Shown here piece after piece: positions 11,970-23,600 of a stretch of DNA of 64,000 nucleotides. The notes under the pieces are model-generated. The model searched no databases. It was not told the DNA's origin and saw only the letters and a program-made list of their open reading frames with translations. The translations under genes were made by a program, and so were the position numbers. Within the stretch, counting starts at the first letter, position 1, and each line of letters opens with the position of its first letter. The stretch is from Blumeriella jaapii (taxonomy: Eukaryota > Ascomycota > Leotiomycetes > Helotiales > Drepanopezizaceae): contig VWND01000076.1 in the NCBI GenBank assembly GCA_009599575.1, positions 558,001 to 622,000 of the forward strand, written 5' to 3'.

Positions 11970-14900
11970 CGTGATCGACTATCGAGGATGCGTGGAGGGT
12001 GTGAGGAGAGAAGTCTTGTGTGTGTGTAGAAAGGTTCAGAGGGGGGTAGTAGAGGGTTGAGAGGGTGGTGGAGGTTGGGTGCGGAAGGAGGTGTCGAGAG
12101 AATAGAGGTAGAAGTTGGGAGGTCGAAGGCGGGGAAGATATTATGCGCGTGGACTGGGTGAAGCTTGTTAGCGAGAGGCCTCAGTGAATCAATCGCACTA
12201 GGCCGAGTGAGTAATGGCGGCAGACCCCTTGACGACCCGAAAGCGGTGACAGAGACCGGGAATGGCCCAGAGTGACTCGTCGACTCGACTGAAGAATGCG
12301 GCAGGTGGCAGGTGGCAGAGAAGGAGAGGAGAAGGTAGATAACGAATAGTAGCCTCTGGCGGCAGGAACAGAGAAACAGAAAGTGCGTTGGAGCGACGCA
12401 TCTGCGTGAGGGCGCGGATGGGGCTGCTCTGTTCGGCTTGGAAAGTGCCACCTCTACTAGATTCGAATCCTCAGGGACAGAAGGAATCACCTAACCAGGA
12501 ACAATCCTCCCCCTCTGTAGCATAACACAGTGTTCCGGTGACTGGGTAGAGCTACAACATAGAAGGCCTCCGCTGAGGATCAAAACGTTTTGCAAGATAG
12601 CCGAAATTCTTGCTTCAATTTTAAGCGAAAGTCTTGATGCATCTTATATCGGAACCTCGGCTACTCTGAAGATTTGGATCTTGCAGACGCAAAAAGACTC
12701 CCAGCAAGATCAAAAGTGGCTTGAAAATTAGAACAACTTTGTTCAAAACGCTGTAGGCTTGGGCGCTTCGAATCTGACTGAGAGCATGCTCATAATTCGA
12801 ACGAAGCAAGTGCCCGCATCTAGAATCAAGCAAAACGACCAGCTGAAATCAGACATCAACAAGGGGGCTGTACGACACAGGAGCTATGCTGCAGAGGCAG
12901 TATTACCGCCTTGTAAAAGAGGGTATGGAAAAGTCCCAGGCTGTGCATAGCCTATCTTCAAGACCAATTCGACTTTACTAAGAGTCCATGCACAAATTTA
13001 CAATAACAAAAGAAGCGCGTAAGCAACATTTAAGAAAGAAAGGCATCAATAACAATACTAAACAAGGGTGGAAGTCGAAATTAAGCAGTAAAAAAGTGGT
13101 ATCGGGCAGTTGCGACTTCACTTAGCCTACTTCACCCTAGGGAGTTCAACCATAGAAAGACAAAGATGACCGCCACCAGCCCAACACCAAAGCCTTTTCT
13201 TGCCTCGTATGAATCCGCCCGCCTATCAAAACGGGCAGGCAAAGCAAGTCTACGCACGCAGTGCTTCCTATACCACGCCTTCACAAGACGCCAGAGCCAG
13301 AAGAAATCGCAGATGAACAGCCCCAGCACTGCAAGAGGTCACTCTTCGGTCCAACGAGAACTGTTGCTGCTGGCAAATGGTAGGGCCAATGTGCAAGTAG
13401 CATGCACTTCTACAAAGCACAACTCCCGATCCTGTTGGAGCACCCTTGTCAATTTGAACCACGAGCTGACTATCCACTTAGAAGCCATGCCGGTGTCAAG
13501 TACACTCAACGCGCATGAATTTCAAAGCAGCAAAATTGAAACGCTACGACTGTTCGCGGAAAACAAAGACGGGGATTTTGGGAAGCTAGAAGCACCCGGC
13601 GGGCACACCGGGTAATACTTCTCTGGCGAAGGCTGGAAGGCAAGGCCCAACGTATTCAAATATCATTGGGCCCAGCGTCTTGGTCTGATGGATCTTGCTA
13701 TGACACAATTCCGCCAAGGAACGCTTTGCGCCGCCCGTGTTGCGCCTCTATGCCAACACAGTTCCTCAGCTTGCCGAAACTACGGCCGCGAAAATAGAAA
13801 TTTTCAAAGACCTCGAAAATCGCATTTCGCGTTGCGCCAAAGAAAATAAGGAGAGGGGGGTGGCCTGTCGCAATCGGAGAGATGCATCGAACTATGTGCA
13901 AATTTGCATCCGGGCCAAAGAAGACCCCATAATCCCATAGCGTCCAATTTCGCCAGTAGTGCCAACGGCTTGCGCATTATAGGTAATAGCAGAATACGCC
14001 ATTCTGGATCCGCCGTCCGCCGTTCTCTTCACGGGAGTCTGCCAACCACATAGATAAAGGATGTCGGAGGTAATGGCTTACCTCCAAAGTCTCAGTTCTA
14101 GGTCCACTGAGATGGTCTACCGAATTTCGTGGAAAATCGTTATTCGCGGGCGAAAATAAGTTTGATGCGATAAGCGTGCGAGAACCGATTCACATGCAAG
14201 GACAAGGCTTGCGATTGCAATAGATTTGATGACGAGAGGGCGTCAAAGATAAGAACTTCGGTAGCAGATTCGTGGGAGGATTTGTTGGCTCGATGTCTAC
14301 GGGCGCAAGACAAGGTCAGCGGAATCTCTTTCTTCTGGGTAATCGTTATCAACAGCGCCAATTGCTCTTGAAAGAGCATCGAAGCTCCCCAGCCCAGCTG
14401 GAGAGCTATGCGCGGAGCTTGCCTACAAAGGCGCGCTCGAAAGCATGTACCGTGAGCCGGCGACGTCGAATCGAAGTTTGCGCCAGCATCAACGGTTCGT
14501 CGATCTTCAGGATTGGCGTGTCCACGACAGCGCCAGCGACTCTCAGGCTGATGCGGGCACCAGCATCGGCACGCATGGCTGATGAGGGATTGTGCCTGGA
14601 CTGAAGCTTCATCGCGCGAGCGGTCCAGAACCGGGGCGTGAGATGTTTTCACTTACGGATTGACCTGGCTGAAAAACTCGAATTCCGATGGGAAACAGCA
14701 AATGGCGATTTCGCGAAACACCAGCGATACGAAAGGACACAAGGGACCGAGATATCGACAGGAAACAACTGACGCAGGCGGACGGGCAGAAGGAATTCGA
14801 TAGAGGTCGGGGTGGTGTGGGTGGGATGACAAGGTGGGAGGGGAGAGGGAGAGGGAGAGGGAGAGGAGGAGAGGGAGTGGGAGAAGAAGACGACCAGGCC

Positions 14901-15000
14901 AGGTGTGGATGGGTTTGATGGCAGGAAGTAGGGCAGGGCAAGTGCAAGTGGGTAGGAAGGAGGGGATGGAATGAGCTGCCCTAAACTCTATGCCGTATGG
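11970..15000. other. Upstream of the RNA-binding gene; no recognised gene
   Basis: The first ~500 bases left of 12500 look like the promoter and pyrimidine-rich leader of the minus-strand RNA-binding gene. From 12500 to 14650 there are only short frames in all six phases. On the minus strand, 14960-14664 reads as a CT-rich leader followed by a GTAAGT donor at about 14663, which resembles a 5'-UTR exon and intron of an unidentified leftward transcript. No protein with a known domain could be assembled downstream of it. Confidence 0.35.
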
Positions 15001-15058
15001 CGCTGCTGGAGTCTAAGGTAGTGCAAAATCCGCCGAGTTGCAGGCGCAGAGCTACTCA

Positions 15059-15143
15059 CAGTACATACAGTGCAGTACAGTACTGTACATACATACATAC
15101 TGTACAGTACAGTATGTAGGTACTGTACTGTACCTATAGTACT
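15059..15143. repeat. TACTGTAC/GTACAGTAC palindromic pentamer cluster
   Basis: A dense run of alternating GTACA, CAGTA, TACTG and ACATAC words. The block is close to its own reverse complement, so strand cannot be assigned. The same words form clusters at many other intergenic places in this window. Confidence 0.85.
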
Positions 15144-15430
15144 TCCCAACAGAGGAGAGCTACCGCCCCGTACATACGCCTAGGAGGCTGGCCAGTTATT
15201 TTAGGCCTATGTTTTGCTTATCTTTGTCGTGCGTAATAGTGGAATCTCTCGTCCGTTCTTGTTTTCGCTTTACCCTGAGCTAGTTTCTTTGCTTTCTTTA
15301 TTACTTTGGTCTTGCAGTATGTACAGTAAAGTACAGTAAAGTACACACACACCTCTCGCTCTCTCGTTGTTCGCAGCTAGGCTCCAACCAGCTGCTCTTA
15401 GTTGGAAATTCAAATCTTGTCTTCTGCTTC

Positions 15431-15531
15431 CTCTCCTTCTTCTTCTTCTCCTTCTTCTTCTTCTTCTTCTTCTTCTTCTCCTTCTTCTCCTTCTTCTTCT
15501 TCCTCTCTCTCTCTCTCTCTCTCTCTCTTGT
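15431..15531. repeat. CTT/CT pyrimidine microsatellite
   Basis: About 100 bases of (CTT)n interrupted by CTC, then (CT)n. A homopyrimidine-homopurine tract of this length can form triplex DNA, and it opens long artefactual frames (poly-Leu, poly-Ser, Glu/Lys) on both strands. Confidence 0.9.
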
Positions 15532-16617
15532 CAGCTTGGACAGTGGACCGTGGGCAAGCATCACCCATGCACAAGTTATTTTCCCTGTCTTGCCCGGCCC
15601 TGGCCCCCGCTCCAGCGTTGGGATTGCAGTGGGACCTTGGAGCCACTTCGTAAATCTACCTCACAGCTCCTCCGGTGCGGACGGTGGAACTTGCCAATGA
15701 GCTGCCAGGGCATGGTGATGGTGGTGGAGTGGTGAGACGAGAGAGAGAGACGAGAGGGCTTGCTACATCCCACTAGTCCTGTACAGTACAGTCCGGTACG
15801 AGACGCCCGCAGGTTCCTCGGATTGTGCGTCTCTCTTCTGTGCAGGACGCTTTTCTCCCTGGGGCGCGTCGGGCTCGACCTGACGGAAATGCATCCATCA
15901 CAGCAACAGCATCGGCGCCATACTCATCTAGATCCTAGACCAGTCGCGCCTTGGCCTAGCTCCTGCACTGGACGCCACATCGGCGGCCGTATTGTATGCG
16001 CTCTGGGGCTGGGCTGGGACTGGCTTGCAAGCTTAGACGAAGCTAAAGCGTCTCTCGATGCCCTCCTCCGACCCTTCGCGAGGAGGGGAAGACCGTTGAC
16101 GCCGTTTCGCATGCTTTGGTGCGCTCGAGAGTCGTCGAGTCCTGCCATCCCCGTATCCGCAATTCGACGACAAAGCCCCGGCATGCGGAGGTCAGCGTTG
16201 TGTTCATCGAAATGGACGAGGTCGATCTGCATATTCTGTCTTACTCATCATCAAAGTATCAGATCAAGACTAAGATCGAAAGCTTACCGCCTGCCGGTCC
16301 GTACACCTGGGTTACTTACTGTATGTATGTATAGGTATGTATGTATGTATGTACATCCAGCTTTGCGATCCCCTGGCATGAAAATCTCAAGATCAAATGA
16401 AAAAGCAGAAAGGCGACCTGTGCCTTGCATGATCTTTCCGTTTTCTCGAGCGACCTTCATGCATCCACCACATCTCGAGGCAGCGGAAGGCCCGGCGGTT
16501 ACTGTATGATTCGGTACTACCGGATGGGCGTCTTCCTTTCTTCTCTCAGGCACCACGCGTTTTCGACCATGACAGACTTCCACGACTCATTTCTTCTGTT
16601 GGTGCGCTTTAACATTG

Positions 16618-16668
16618 TGCAGTACATACAGTACAGTACACAGTACAGTACTGTACTGTACTGTATCG
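16618..16668. repeat. TACTGTAC/GTACAGTAC palindromic pentamer cluster
   Basis: GTACATACAGTACAGTAC runs into CAGTACAGTACTGTACTG with a switch from ACAGT to ACTGT phase in the middle, so the block is an inverted repeat able to fold into a hairpin. Confidence 0.85.
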
Positions 16669-18228
16669 TACATCACCATCCAACGGCCCCGGCTCTCGGA
16701 TATTTGTCGTAAGGTACGTCTCTCACCAATCACCGAGCTCGAATGTCAAACAGAGCACAAGCGTGAGCGCAGGAGCGCAGATCGGATGAACGATCAGAGT
16801 GCCGCCAGCACCAGGGATGCTCCAGCAGATCATACAGTAGCAACAATGGCCACTTTCCGTCGTGTCGGACACTACCGAGACTCCTCGTGTGAGGAGAGAT
16901 GCAGCACGGTGCCCATGGACACGAGGCTTCGCAACCAGCAATGCTGCGTCGACAGCAAGCATGCTCCTTCTCTGCTGTCTGGGAGGCATAGGAGGCACTG
17001 TAGGATGATTCTACAGTTTGTACGTACAGTCGAAGCCACCCAGAAGCTCCGACAGACTGTATGTGTACTGTACTGTATGTACTGTCGTCATCGGTCCCAG
17101 TCTCCGATTCGGGCTCTGGTCTCTCTAGGAACCAATCGCCATCGAGGACTCACAAAATGCACAGGAGCATCGACTGCACCCAAGTGGATGAGTCGAATGA
17201 ATCTGCCCACCAGCAGCGATGAATGAATCAACCTCCAGTCGACGGCACGTGAGGAGTGGTTGGCCACGCCCCATCTGCCGCCACCGCCACCGCCACCAGA
17301 CCAGACTCGACCCGTCCCAACCCAGCCCAACCCAACCCAACCCAACCCAGCCCCCATGCCCAAGGCCAACCGCCAAACACACGCGACACCGACAGGGGAA
17401 TCGACGGCGCTGCGATCGGACCATCCGTTTGAAGATCTGCGACCACTCAGATCGCATCGCATGTGGGGGGACTCTGCTCGATGCGCCGGTTCTCGGTGAA
17501 GCGGAAGGAATTACCTCGCTGGTCACATCGCGAGAGAACCGAACCGGCCAGCTGTTGATACGGTATCGTACAGCAAGGTGGATCAGCACCTCGATGAGAC
17601 CACGATTACTACTTCGACACAACAACATCTACACGTCCTGGTCGGGCTAGCGTGAGATACGAAAAGCCAAAAGTGAGTTCGAACCGGTGGGAGAAAAACC
17701 CTAGAAAACCAGGGTCGAGGGATGGCTGGGTCGCGTGACCGCGATAGTAATCACGTGACGACACGTGATGACACGGCGGAAGGGACGTGCGTGCCCCCAT
17801 CACATGTTCTGGGATGGTTGAGAGGAGACCCCGATTTCAAGCGACGAGATCCCGACTAGTCTTGACTGTGTCACCAAGCTGTGGTACGGTACCTACCATC
17901 AAGTGCAAACCAAAACCAAAACCCCCTTTCCGGTTCCTCGCATCTGATCCCTCGCATCCATTGCCTTTTCTCGTACCGGAGATAGCTCCTAGCCAACCAG
18001 GTTTCCACCACGATTAAGATTTTGCTGGGCCTTCTCCCTTGTTTGCGTTGCTTTGCTTTGCTTTCTTTGCTTTGCTTGCCCTGGGCCCGGGCCCGGGAGC
18101 CTTGCCTGTTTGGCTGGCCTGCGTGGTCCGTTTGTCAACGGGAAGGAAGAGAAAGGCAAACGGAACCGAGGACGCAACTCCGTGTGAGATCGAACGAGCC
18201 CACCCGTGAGGACAGAGCAGCGTTGAGT

Positions 18229-18270
18229 GTGTGTTTGTGTTTGCGTTTGCGTTTGCGTTTACGTTTGCGT
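18229..18270. repeat. GTTTGC/GTTTGT hexamer array
   Basis: About seven imperfect copies of GTTTGC or GTTTGT in tandem. No associated gene. Confidence 0.8.
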
Positions 18271-19215
18271 GAGGAGGAGTGGGAAATGTGAGCAATCACC
18301 TCTCTCTCGCTCGATCTTTCTGGGCTGGCCAAGGGAGACGGGCTGGGTTTGCAGTACCGTACAGTCACTCCGAGTTACACGGCGCGAGGATCGTACGATC
18401 ATCGTACGGTCCCTCACAAGAGGGAGAAATGATGGAGTTGACGTGTCCGTGGTGTGTCGATTTGAGAATCCGAGAATCTACTCGTTGATCTGATGTCGAT
18501 CGTGTCCGTCATGTCTCGGTTTGAAATCCGGATGTCATCTTTGCATATATATATATTTCTAGATGTACCGTTTCAGTACAGCACAGTACAGTACAGTAGA
18601 GTACAACCATCTAACATTCCCTTGCCCGTCTTCCGTCGTCGGAGAAGAGACCACTGCCTCTCCATCAGCTCCACTCCGATGAGATGACGAGCAAAAGAAA
18701 CCGCTCGCTTGGCTTCGCCGCTGCAAGGAAATGGGTACAGCAAGGGGGGGAGGGGGGGGGGGGGGGTGTAAGGGCCAGACCCGACAGCTGGCTGGCTTGC
18801 AGTCACAAATCCCGTACTGTACAGTACTGTACATGCACAGTACAGTACTGTATGTTCTGTACACACGAACCGGATTTTTCTCCTAGCTATCATACTCGCC
18901 GAAGCAAGGTACTTACTGTACTGTACTGTACTGTGCTATACACCGATAGATACCTAGATAGCAAATGTAGAGGGCATACAACATTCGAACAACCCTCCCT
19001 CTCAACACCAAAACCACCACCAGCAGCAGCAGCTACGGTATGTATGTATGTATGTATGTACAGTATCAATCCAATCCTCACAATCCTCACAATCCCCCTT
19101 TCCCTCTCCCTCCCACACAGCCCTCCTTCCAACACAGCCCACGTGCCCCATCACAACGAGTATAAACATACAAGTATATATATATATATATACATTTCTA
19201 CACAGTATATACGTA

Positions 19216-19266
19216 TATACATACATACATACATACATACATACATACATACATACATACATACAC
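19216..19266. repeat. (ATAC)n microsatellite
   Basis: About 12 uninterrupted ATAC units, preceded by a short (TA)n run at about 19175-19192. Confidence 0.95.
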
Positions 19267-19465
19267 ACAGTAACGTACCATACGATATGCACTGTAGGCA
19301 AATGTTGATGATGATGTTGTTGTTTAGCGTCCGGAAGGGGGGGGAGTGCAGTGGAGCTGCGCTATGTATAGGAATGTATATACATACAATACCATGTACC
19401 TATGTACACTACCTACATACACATATTAATAAAGATACACATATCTACATACATATATATATACA

Positions 19466-19531
19466 TACCTATCTATCTACCTACCTACCTACCTACCTAC
19501 CTACCTACCTACCTACCTACCTACCTACCTG
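19466..19531. repeat. (CTAC)n/(CTAT)n microsatellite
   Basis: CTAT units give way to about 13 CTAC units. Degenerate CTAC/CTGC runs continue to about 19660. Confidence 0.9.
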
Positions 19532-20618
19532 TCGCCATCACCACATAGCCATCACCACCACAAAACCATCAAGCCCGCCCACCTGCCCATCTACCCGCCC
19601 TACCTACCTACCTACCTGCCCACCTACCTGCCCACCTACCTACCCACCTACCCGCCCCCGCTCGCCCGCCCGACCACTCCGACGGAAGAAGTCCAGTTAC
19701 ACACAGTCACTCACAGTCACTCACAGTCACATACAGTCACATACAGTCACATACAGTACAGTACAGTACAAAGACAGACAGACGTACGGAGGAAGTATTC
19801 CCAAACACCACCTCTCCTCACCTCTCCTCTCTCCCCCTCCCCCTCCCCTCCTCCCCTCCTCTCCTCTCCTCTCCTCTCCTCTCCCAGCCCCACCCCATGC
19901 CAGCCAGCCAGCAGCAGCTCTCATGCTGCAAACGAGGCAGACAGACAGACACGACGGAGCAGCACTTACAGTACCTGTTCGCTTGTTCAGTTCACTAGAT
20001 GTATGGTAGGTAGGCAGGCAGGTAGGGAGGCAGGCAGGCAGCGTTTCGAAGATCACAAGCGCTCTATGTAAATATGGCCCATCATCGTCCATCGTCCATC
20101 GACCCACCACCCGCCTCTCCCTCTCCCTCTCCCTCTCCCTCCCTTCCCTTCCCCCACCTGCATAAAAACACACGTGAAACCGGCTTGACCATCGACCTAT
20201 CTTCCCACATCTCCCCTTGTCTCCGCGAAGCAACCATCTCCCACTGCCTTCCACCTCCTACCTCCCACCTCCAACACCCCCATCTTGCGTGCTTCCTCCT
20301 GTTCGTCCAAACACCGATCAAGACAAAAAAAAAACTTTCAGGGCAAAGGCTGAATCCTATCGTAAACTCAAGCCCCCCCCCTCGCTCACCGAACCCCATA
20401 TCCCACCCGCAAGCCATGATACCACGTCAAAAGTGAGCAATTTAGCAATCGATCAGACAAGCAAGCAAACAGCACCCATGTGAAGAAGAAGTGGCGAATG
20501 TGAAAAGCCCACTATGCATTTATCTGCTACCAACCCAGCCCAACCCAGGCCGGAGAAAAAAAACACGAGAGATTGGTCAAATTTAAGACAAGCCATGCAC
20601 CGTGGTAACAGACAGCGT

Positions 20619-23600
20619 TTATCTCCAACTCCGTACCTTGTAAACGCCATCGCCATCACCAGAGTGACCCTTGGAAATGCAAAACGACAAATGGAGTATC
20701 AGGCATGCAAACGATGGTATCGGGAAAGAAAAGATGGGGTTGGAATCCTCGTCATGGCTCTCCGAAGACCCTTCCAACCCGTGGACATCATCTAGCTGCT
20801 GTGCGCGCGCATGAGAAGCTAGTGTGGGCTTAGCAAGGCCCTGGCCGCTGTTTAGGAACAACTTACCCTGGCTAGCGGATCCTCGGTATCGGCGGTCACA
20901 ATCGCAGGACTCTCTAGACTCCCGTGGTTTATGGGCCCGGTGGTCGTGTAGGCCCGCGGCTCGAGGGGTGGTCGCAGGGCGGAGTTGCCGGGGGTCGTAG
21001 CCGGTGAAAGTTGACCGTTCGACGCACCAGCCGCGACCTTGGGAGATTCGTCCTTGGCAGATGTTCGGACGTCTCTTCCTTTTTCTAGGAGCGCACCGCC
21101 GAGCGTTGCACACTTCAGGATCGTCTGGATCAAGTGGTTCTGTTTGAGAGGCTTCGAGAGGTATTCGTCCATCTGTGCTTGGATACACTTCTCCCGGTCG
21201 CCAAGCATGGCGTGGGCAGTAAGGGCAATGATAGGTGTTCTTTGGGTCCCAAGACTTCTCTCATACTCGCGAATCTTGGCAGTAGCCTCGAATCCACCCT
21301 GTTGCCCAAGTCAGCCAGTGCACATCGCGACGGCCTTCGCAAACGACTTACCATGATAGGCATCTGCACATCCATGAGGATGACATCGTACCTCTTCTCC
21401 TTGATAGCATCGAGGGCCTCCTGACCGTTCCCCACGACCGTGACAACGTGATGGTACTTCTCCAAGATCTTCACAGCCAGACGCTGGTTGACAATGTTGT
21501 CTTCAGCCAGCAGAATCTCAAAGGACTTGGTGTTGTCGGCCAACGACGGAGCAGCTCTGTTCTCCAAAGCCGGAATCATGCCATTTCCCAGGTCGATCGT
21601 CAAGCAGGGCGTGGTCATGTAGGAAGTGATACCGAGATCCAAGGCGGACTTGAGACTGACATGTACGACGGGCGCCAAGAGCACGATCGGAATGTACTTG
21701 AACTCGTCGATGGACCTCAACCGCCGAGCAGTCTCTATCGAGTCCACGATGATGACGTCGAATGCGGAAGCAACCTTCGAGCCACCCCCGGACAGGTTGA
21801 TGTGTGTCTCGGATTTGACGACCACGGGCATGAGACCGATCTGCTTGAGCATCGTGATGATCTCCCGGCCGTGGCCGGTTTGTCCCTTGTCGATGAAGAG
21901 CACATCGTGGGCTTGGTATGGCTTGAGCTGCTTCTCGATGAAGCTGATGTCGGAAGTTGCAAGTCTGACCGTGCAAGTGAAGAAGAACGTGCTCCCCTTG
22001 CCGTACTGACTCTTGACCCATACATCTCCTCTCATCAGGTTGACCAGCCGCTTCGAAATGGAAAGCCCGAGACCGGTCCCTCCAAACTTTCTGGTCATGG
22101 AGCCATCGGCTTGTTGGAAGGTGTCGAAGATCAGATCCAGCTTATCCGCCTGGATTCCGATGCCGGTGTCCGATACCGAGAACTCGATCGCGTACTCATT
22201 CGGCGCACACTGGTCCTGCTCGGCCTTTCTAATCGTCAAAGACACTTCGCCGTGTTCCGTGAACTTGATGGCGTTGCCCACCAGGTTCAGGATGACTTGT
22301 CGTAGACGGAACGAATCGCCCACCACGTGATCGGGGACCGAACTATCGACTCGGTAAGTGAGATCCAAGAACTTCTCGTTGGCCTTGACGGCCAACGTCT
22401 TCAGAGCGTTGAAGACAATGCCTCGGAGCGTGTAAGGGATCTCTTCCATGACCATTCGGTTGGCCTCGATCTTGGACAGATCCAGGATATCGTCGATGAT
22501 CGTTAAGAGGCTGTTTGCCAGATTGTGGACAATGTTCAACATCTCCCGCTGGTATTGGGTGAGGTCCGTGTCTAGGGTTAGCTGGGTCATCCCGATGATG
22601 CCGTTCTGGATCGCAGTCAGCTCGTGCACTCCGCCTCACCAGATGCGAGAATGCCATCTGGCGACGGTGGTGGGAAAGGGGCTGCTTACCATGGGGGTTC
22701 GGATTTCGTGAGACATGTTGGCCAGGAACTCCGACTTGGTCCGGTTGGCGAACTCGGCTGCTTCCCTTGCGGCGGTGTTTCTCTGGATGGAATCTCTCAG
22801 GTTGAAGACCATCTGATTGATCTTGCGCTTCAGCTCGTCCATCTCTCCGGACGCCTCCACAGTGATCAGCTTGGTGAAGTCCCCATCAGTAGCAGCATTC
22901 GTGATGTCGCCAAAAGCTCGCACTTGGGCGGTCAAGTTCATAGCCATCGTGTTGACATCTGAAGAGGGGCGAGTCAGAATCGGCCAAAAAAAAGAAAGCC
23001 AAAAAAAAAAATCCAAGGGGTGTCCTCTCACCAGTGGTAATCTCCTTCCATCTTCCACCAATGCCCGCCACATCAGCCTGGCCTCCCATCTTGCCGTCCA
23101 CCCCGACGTCCTTGGCTACGCGCTGGACCTCGTTCGAAAAGATGCTCAGTCGGTCCACCATGTTGTTGATGGTCTCCTTCAACACGAGTATCTCGCCCGC
23201 CGCCTCCACCTCGATCTTTTGACTCATGTCCCCGTTGGCGATGGCCTGCGTGACCGTCGAGATGCCTCGGACCTGGGACGTCAAATTGCTCGCCATGGTG
23301 TTCACGTTCTCCGTGAGATCCTTCCATTTGCCTTCCACGTTGTCGACCTGGGCTTGGCCCCCCAACGTGCCATCGGTGCCGACCTCGCGGGCGACCTTGC
23401 TGACTTCAAAGGCAAACGTGCCCAGCCGGTCCACCATAGTATTGATGGTGTCTTTCATGTCTGCGATTTCCCCTTGGACCTCGACGCCGATCTTCTTCGT
23501 CAGGTCTCCCCGGGCCACAGCCGTGGTCACCTTGGCGATTTCTCGGACCTGCGTCGTCAGATTCATCGCCATGCCGTTGACGTTCTCCGTCAGGTCTCTC

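Larger units (their letters stand above)
15144..20618. other. Microsatellite-rich gene-poor region downstream of the histidine kinase
   Basis: No recognisable gene. It contains GTACAGTAC-type clusters (about 15316-15344, 15779-15792, 16618-16668, 17066-17090, 18576-18605, 18815-18862, 18914-18935 and 19750-19770), TATG and ATAC arrays, CTAC arrays, a GTTTGC hexamer array (about 18229-18270), a G-run near 18747-18766 and CCTCTC tracts (19800-19885). The long open frame on the plus strand through 18684-20009 is made of these repeats and is not a gene. Confidence 0.55.

Noticed and set aside
12440..12475. GATTCGAATCC, tRNA B-box-like
   Set aside because: No TpsiC stem pairs around it and no acceptor stem or A box at the right distance.
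13132..13329. 65-codon minus-strand frame with a hydrophobic C-terminus
   Set aside because: Too short, no upstream regulatory context and no family recognised.
15760..16509. 249-codon plus-strand frame
   Set aside because: Opens on TTG, includes a TATG microsatellite (MYRYVCMYV), no domain.
19216..19770. Direct repeats suggesting a CRISPR-like array
   Set aside because: The units are 4-10 base microsatellites without spacers, in a eukaryotic genome.
18684..20009. 441-codon open frame on the plus strand
   Set aside because: It runs through ATAC, CTAC and TCACATACAG arrays and encodes only repeat-phase peptides (YIHTYIHT, YLPTYLPT).
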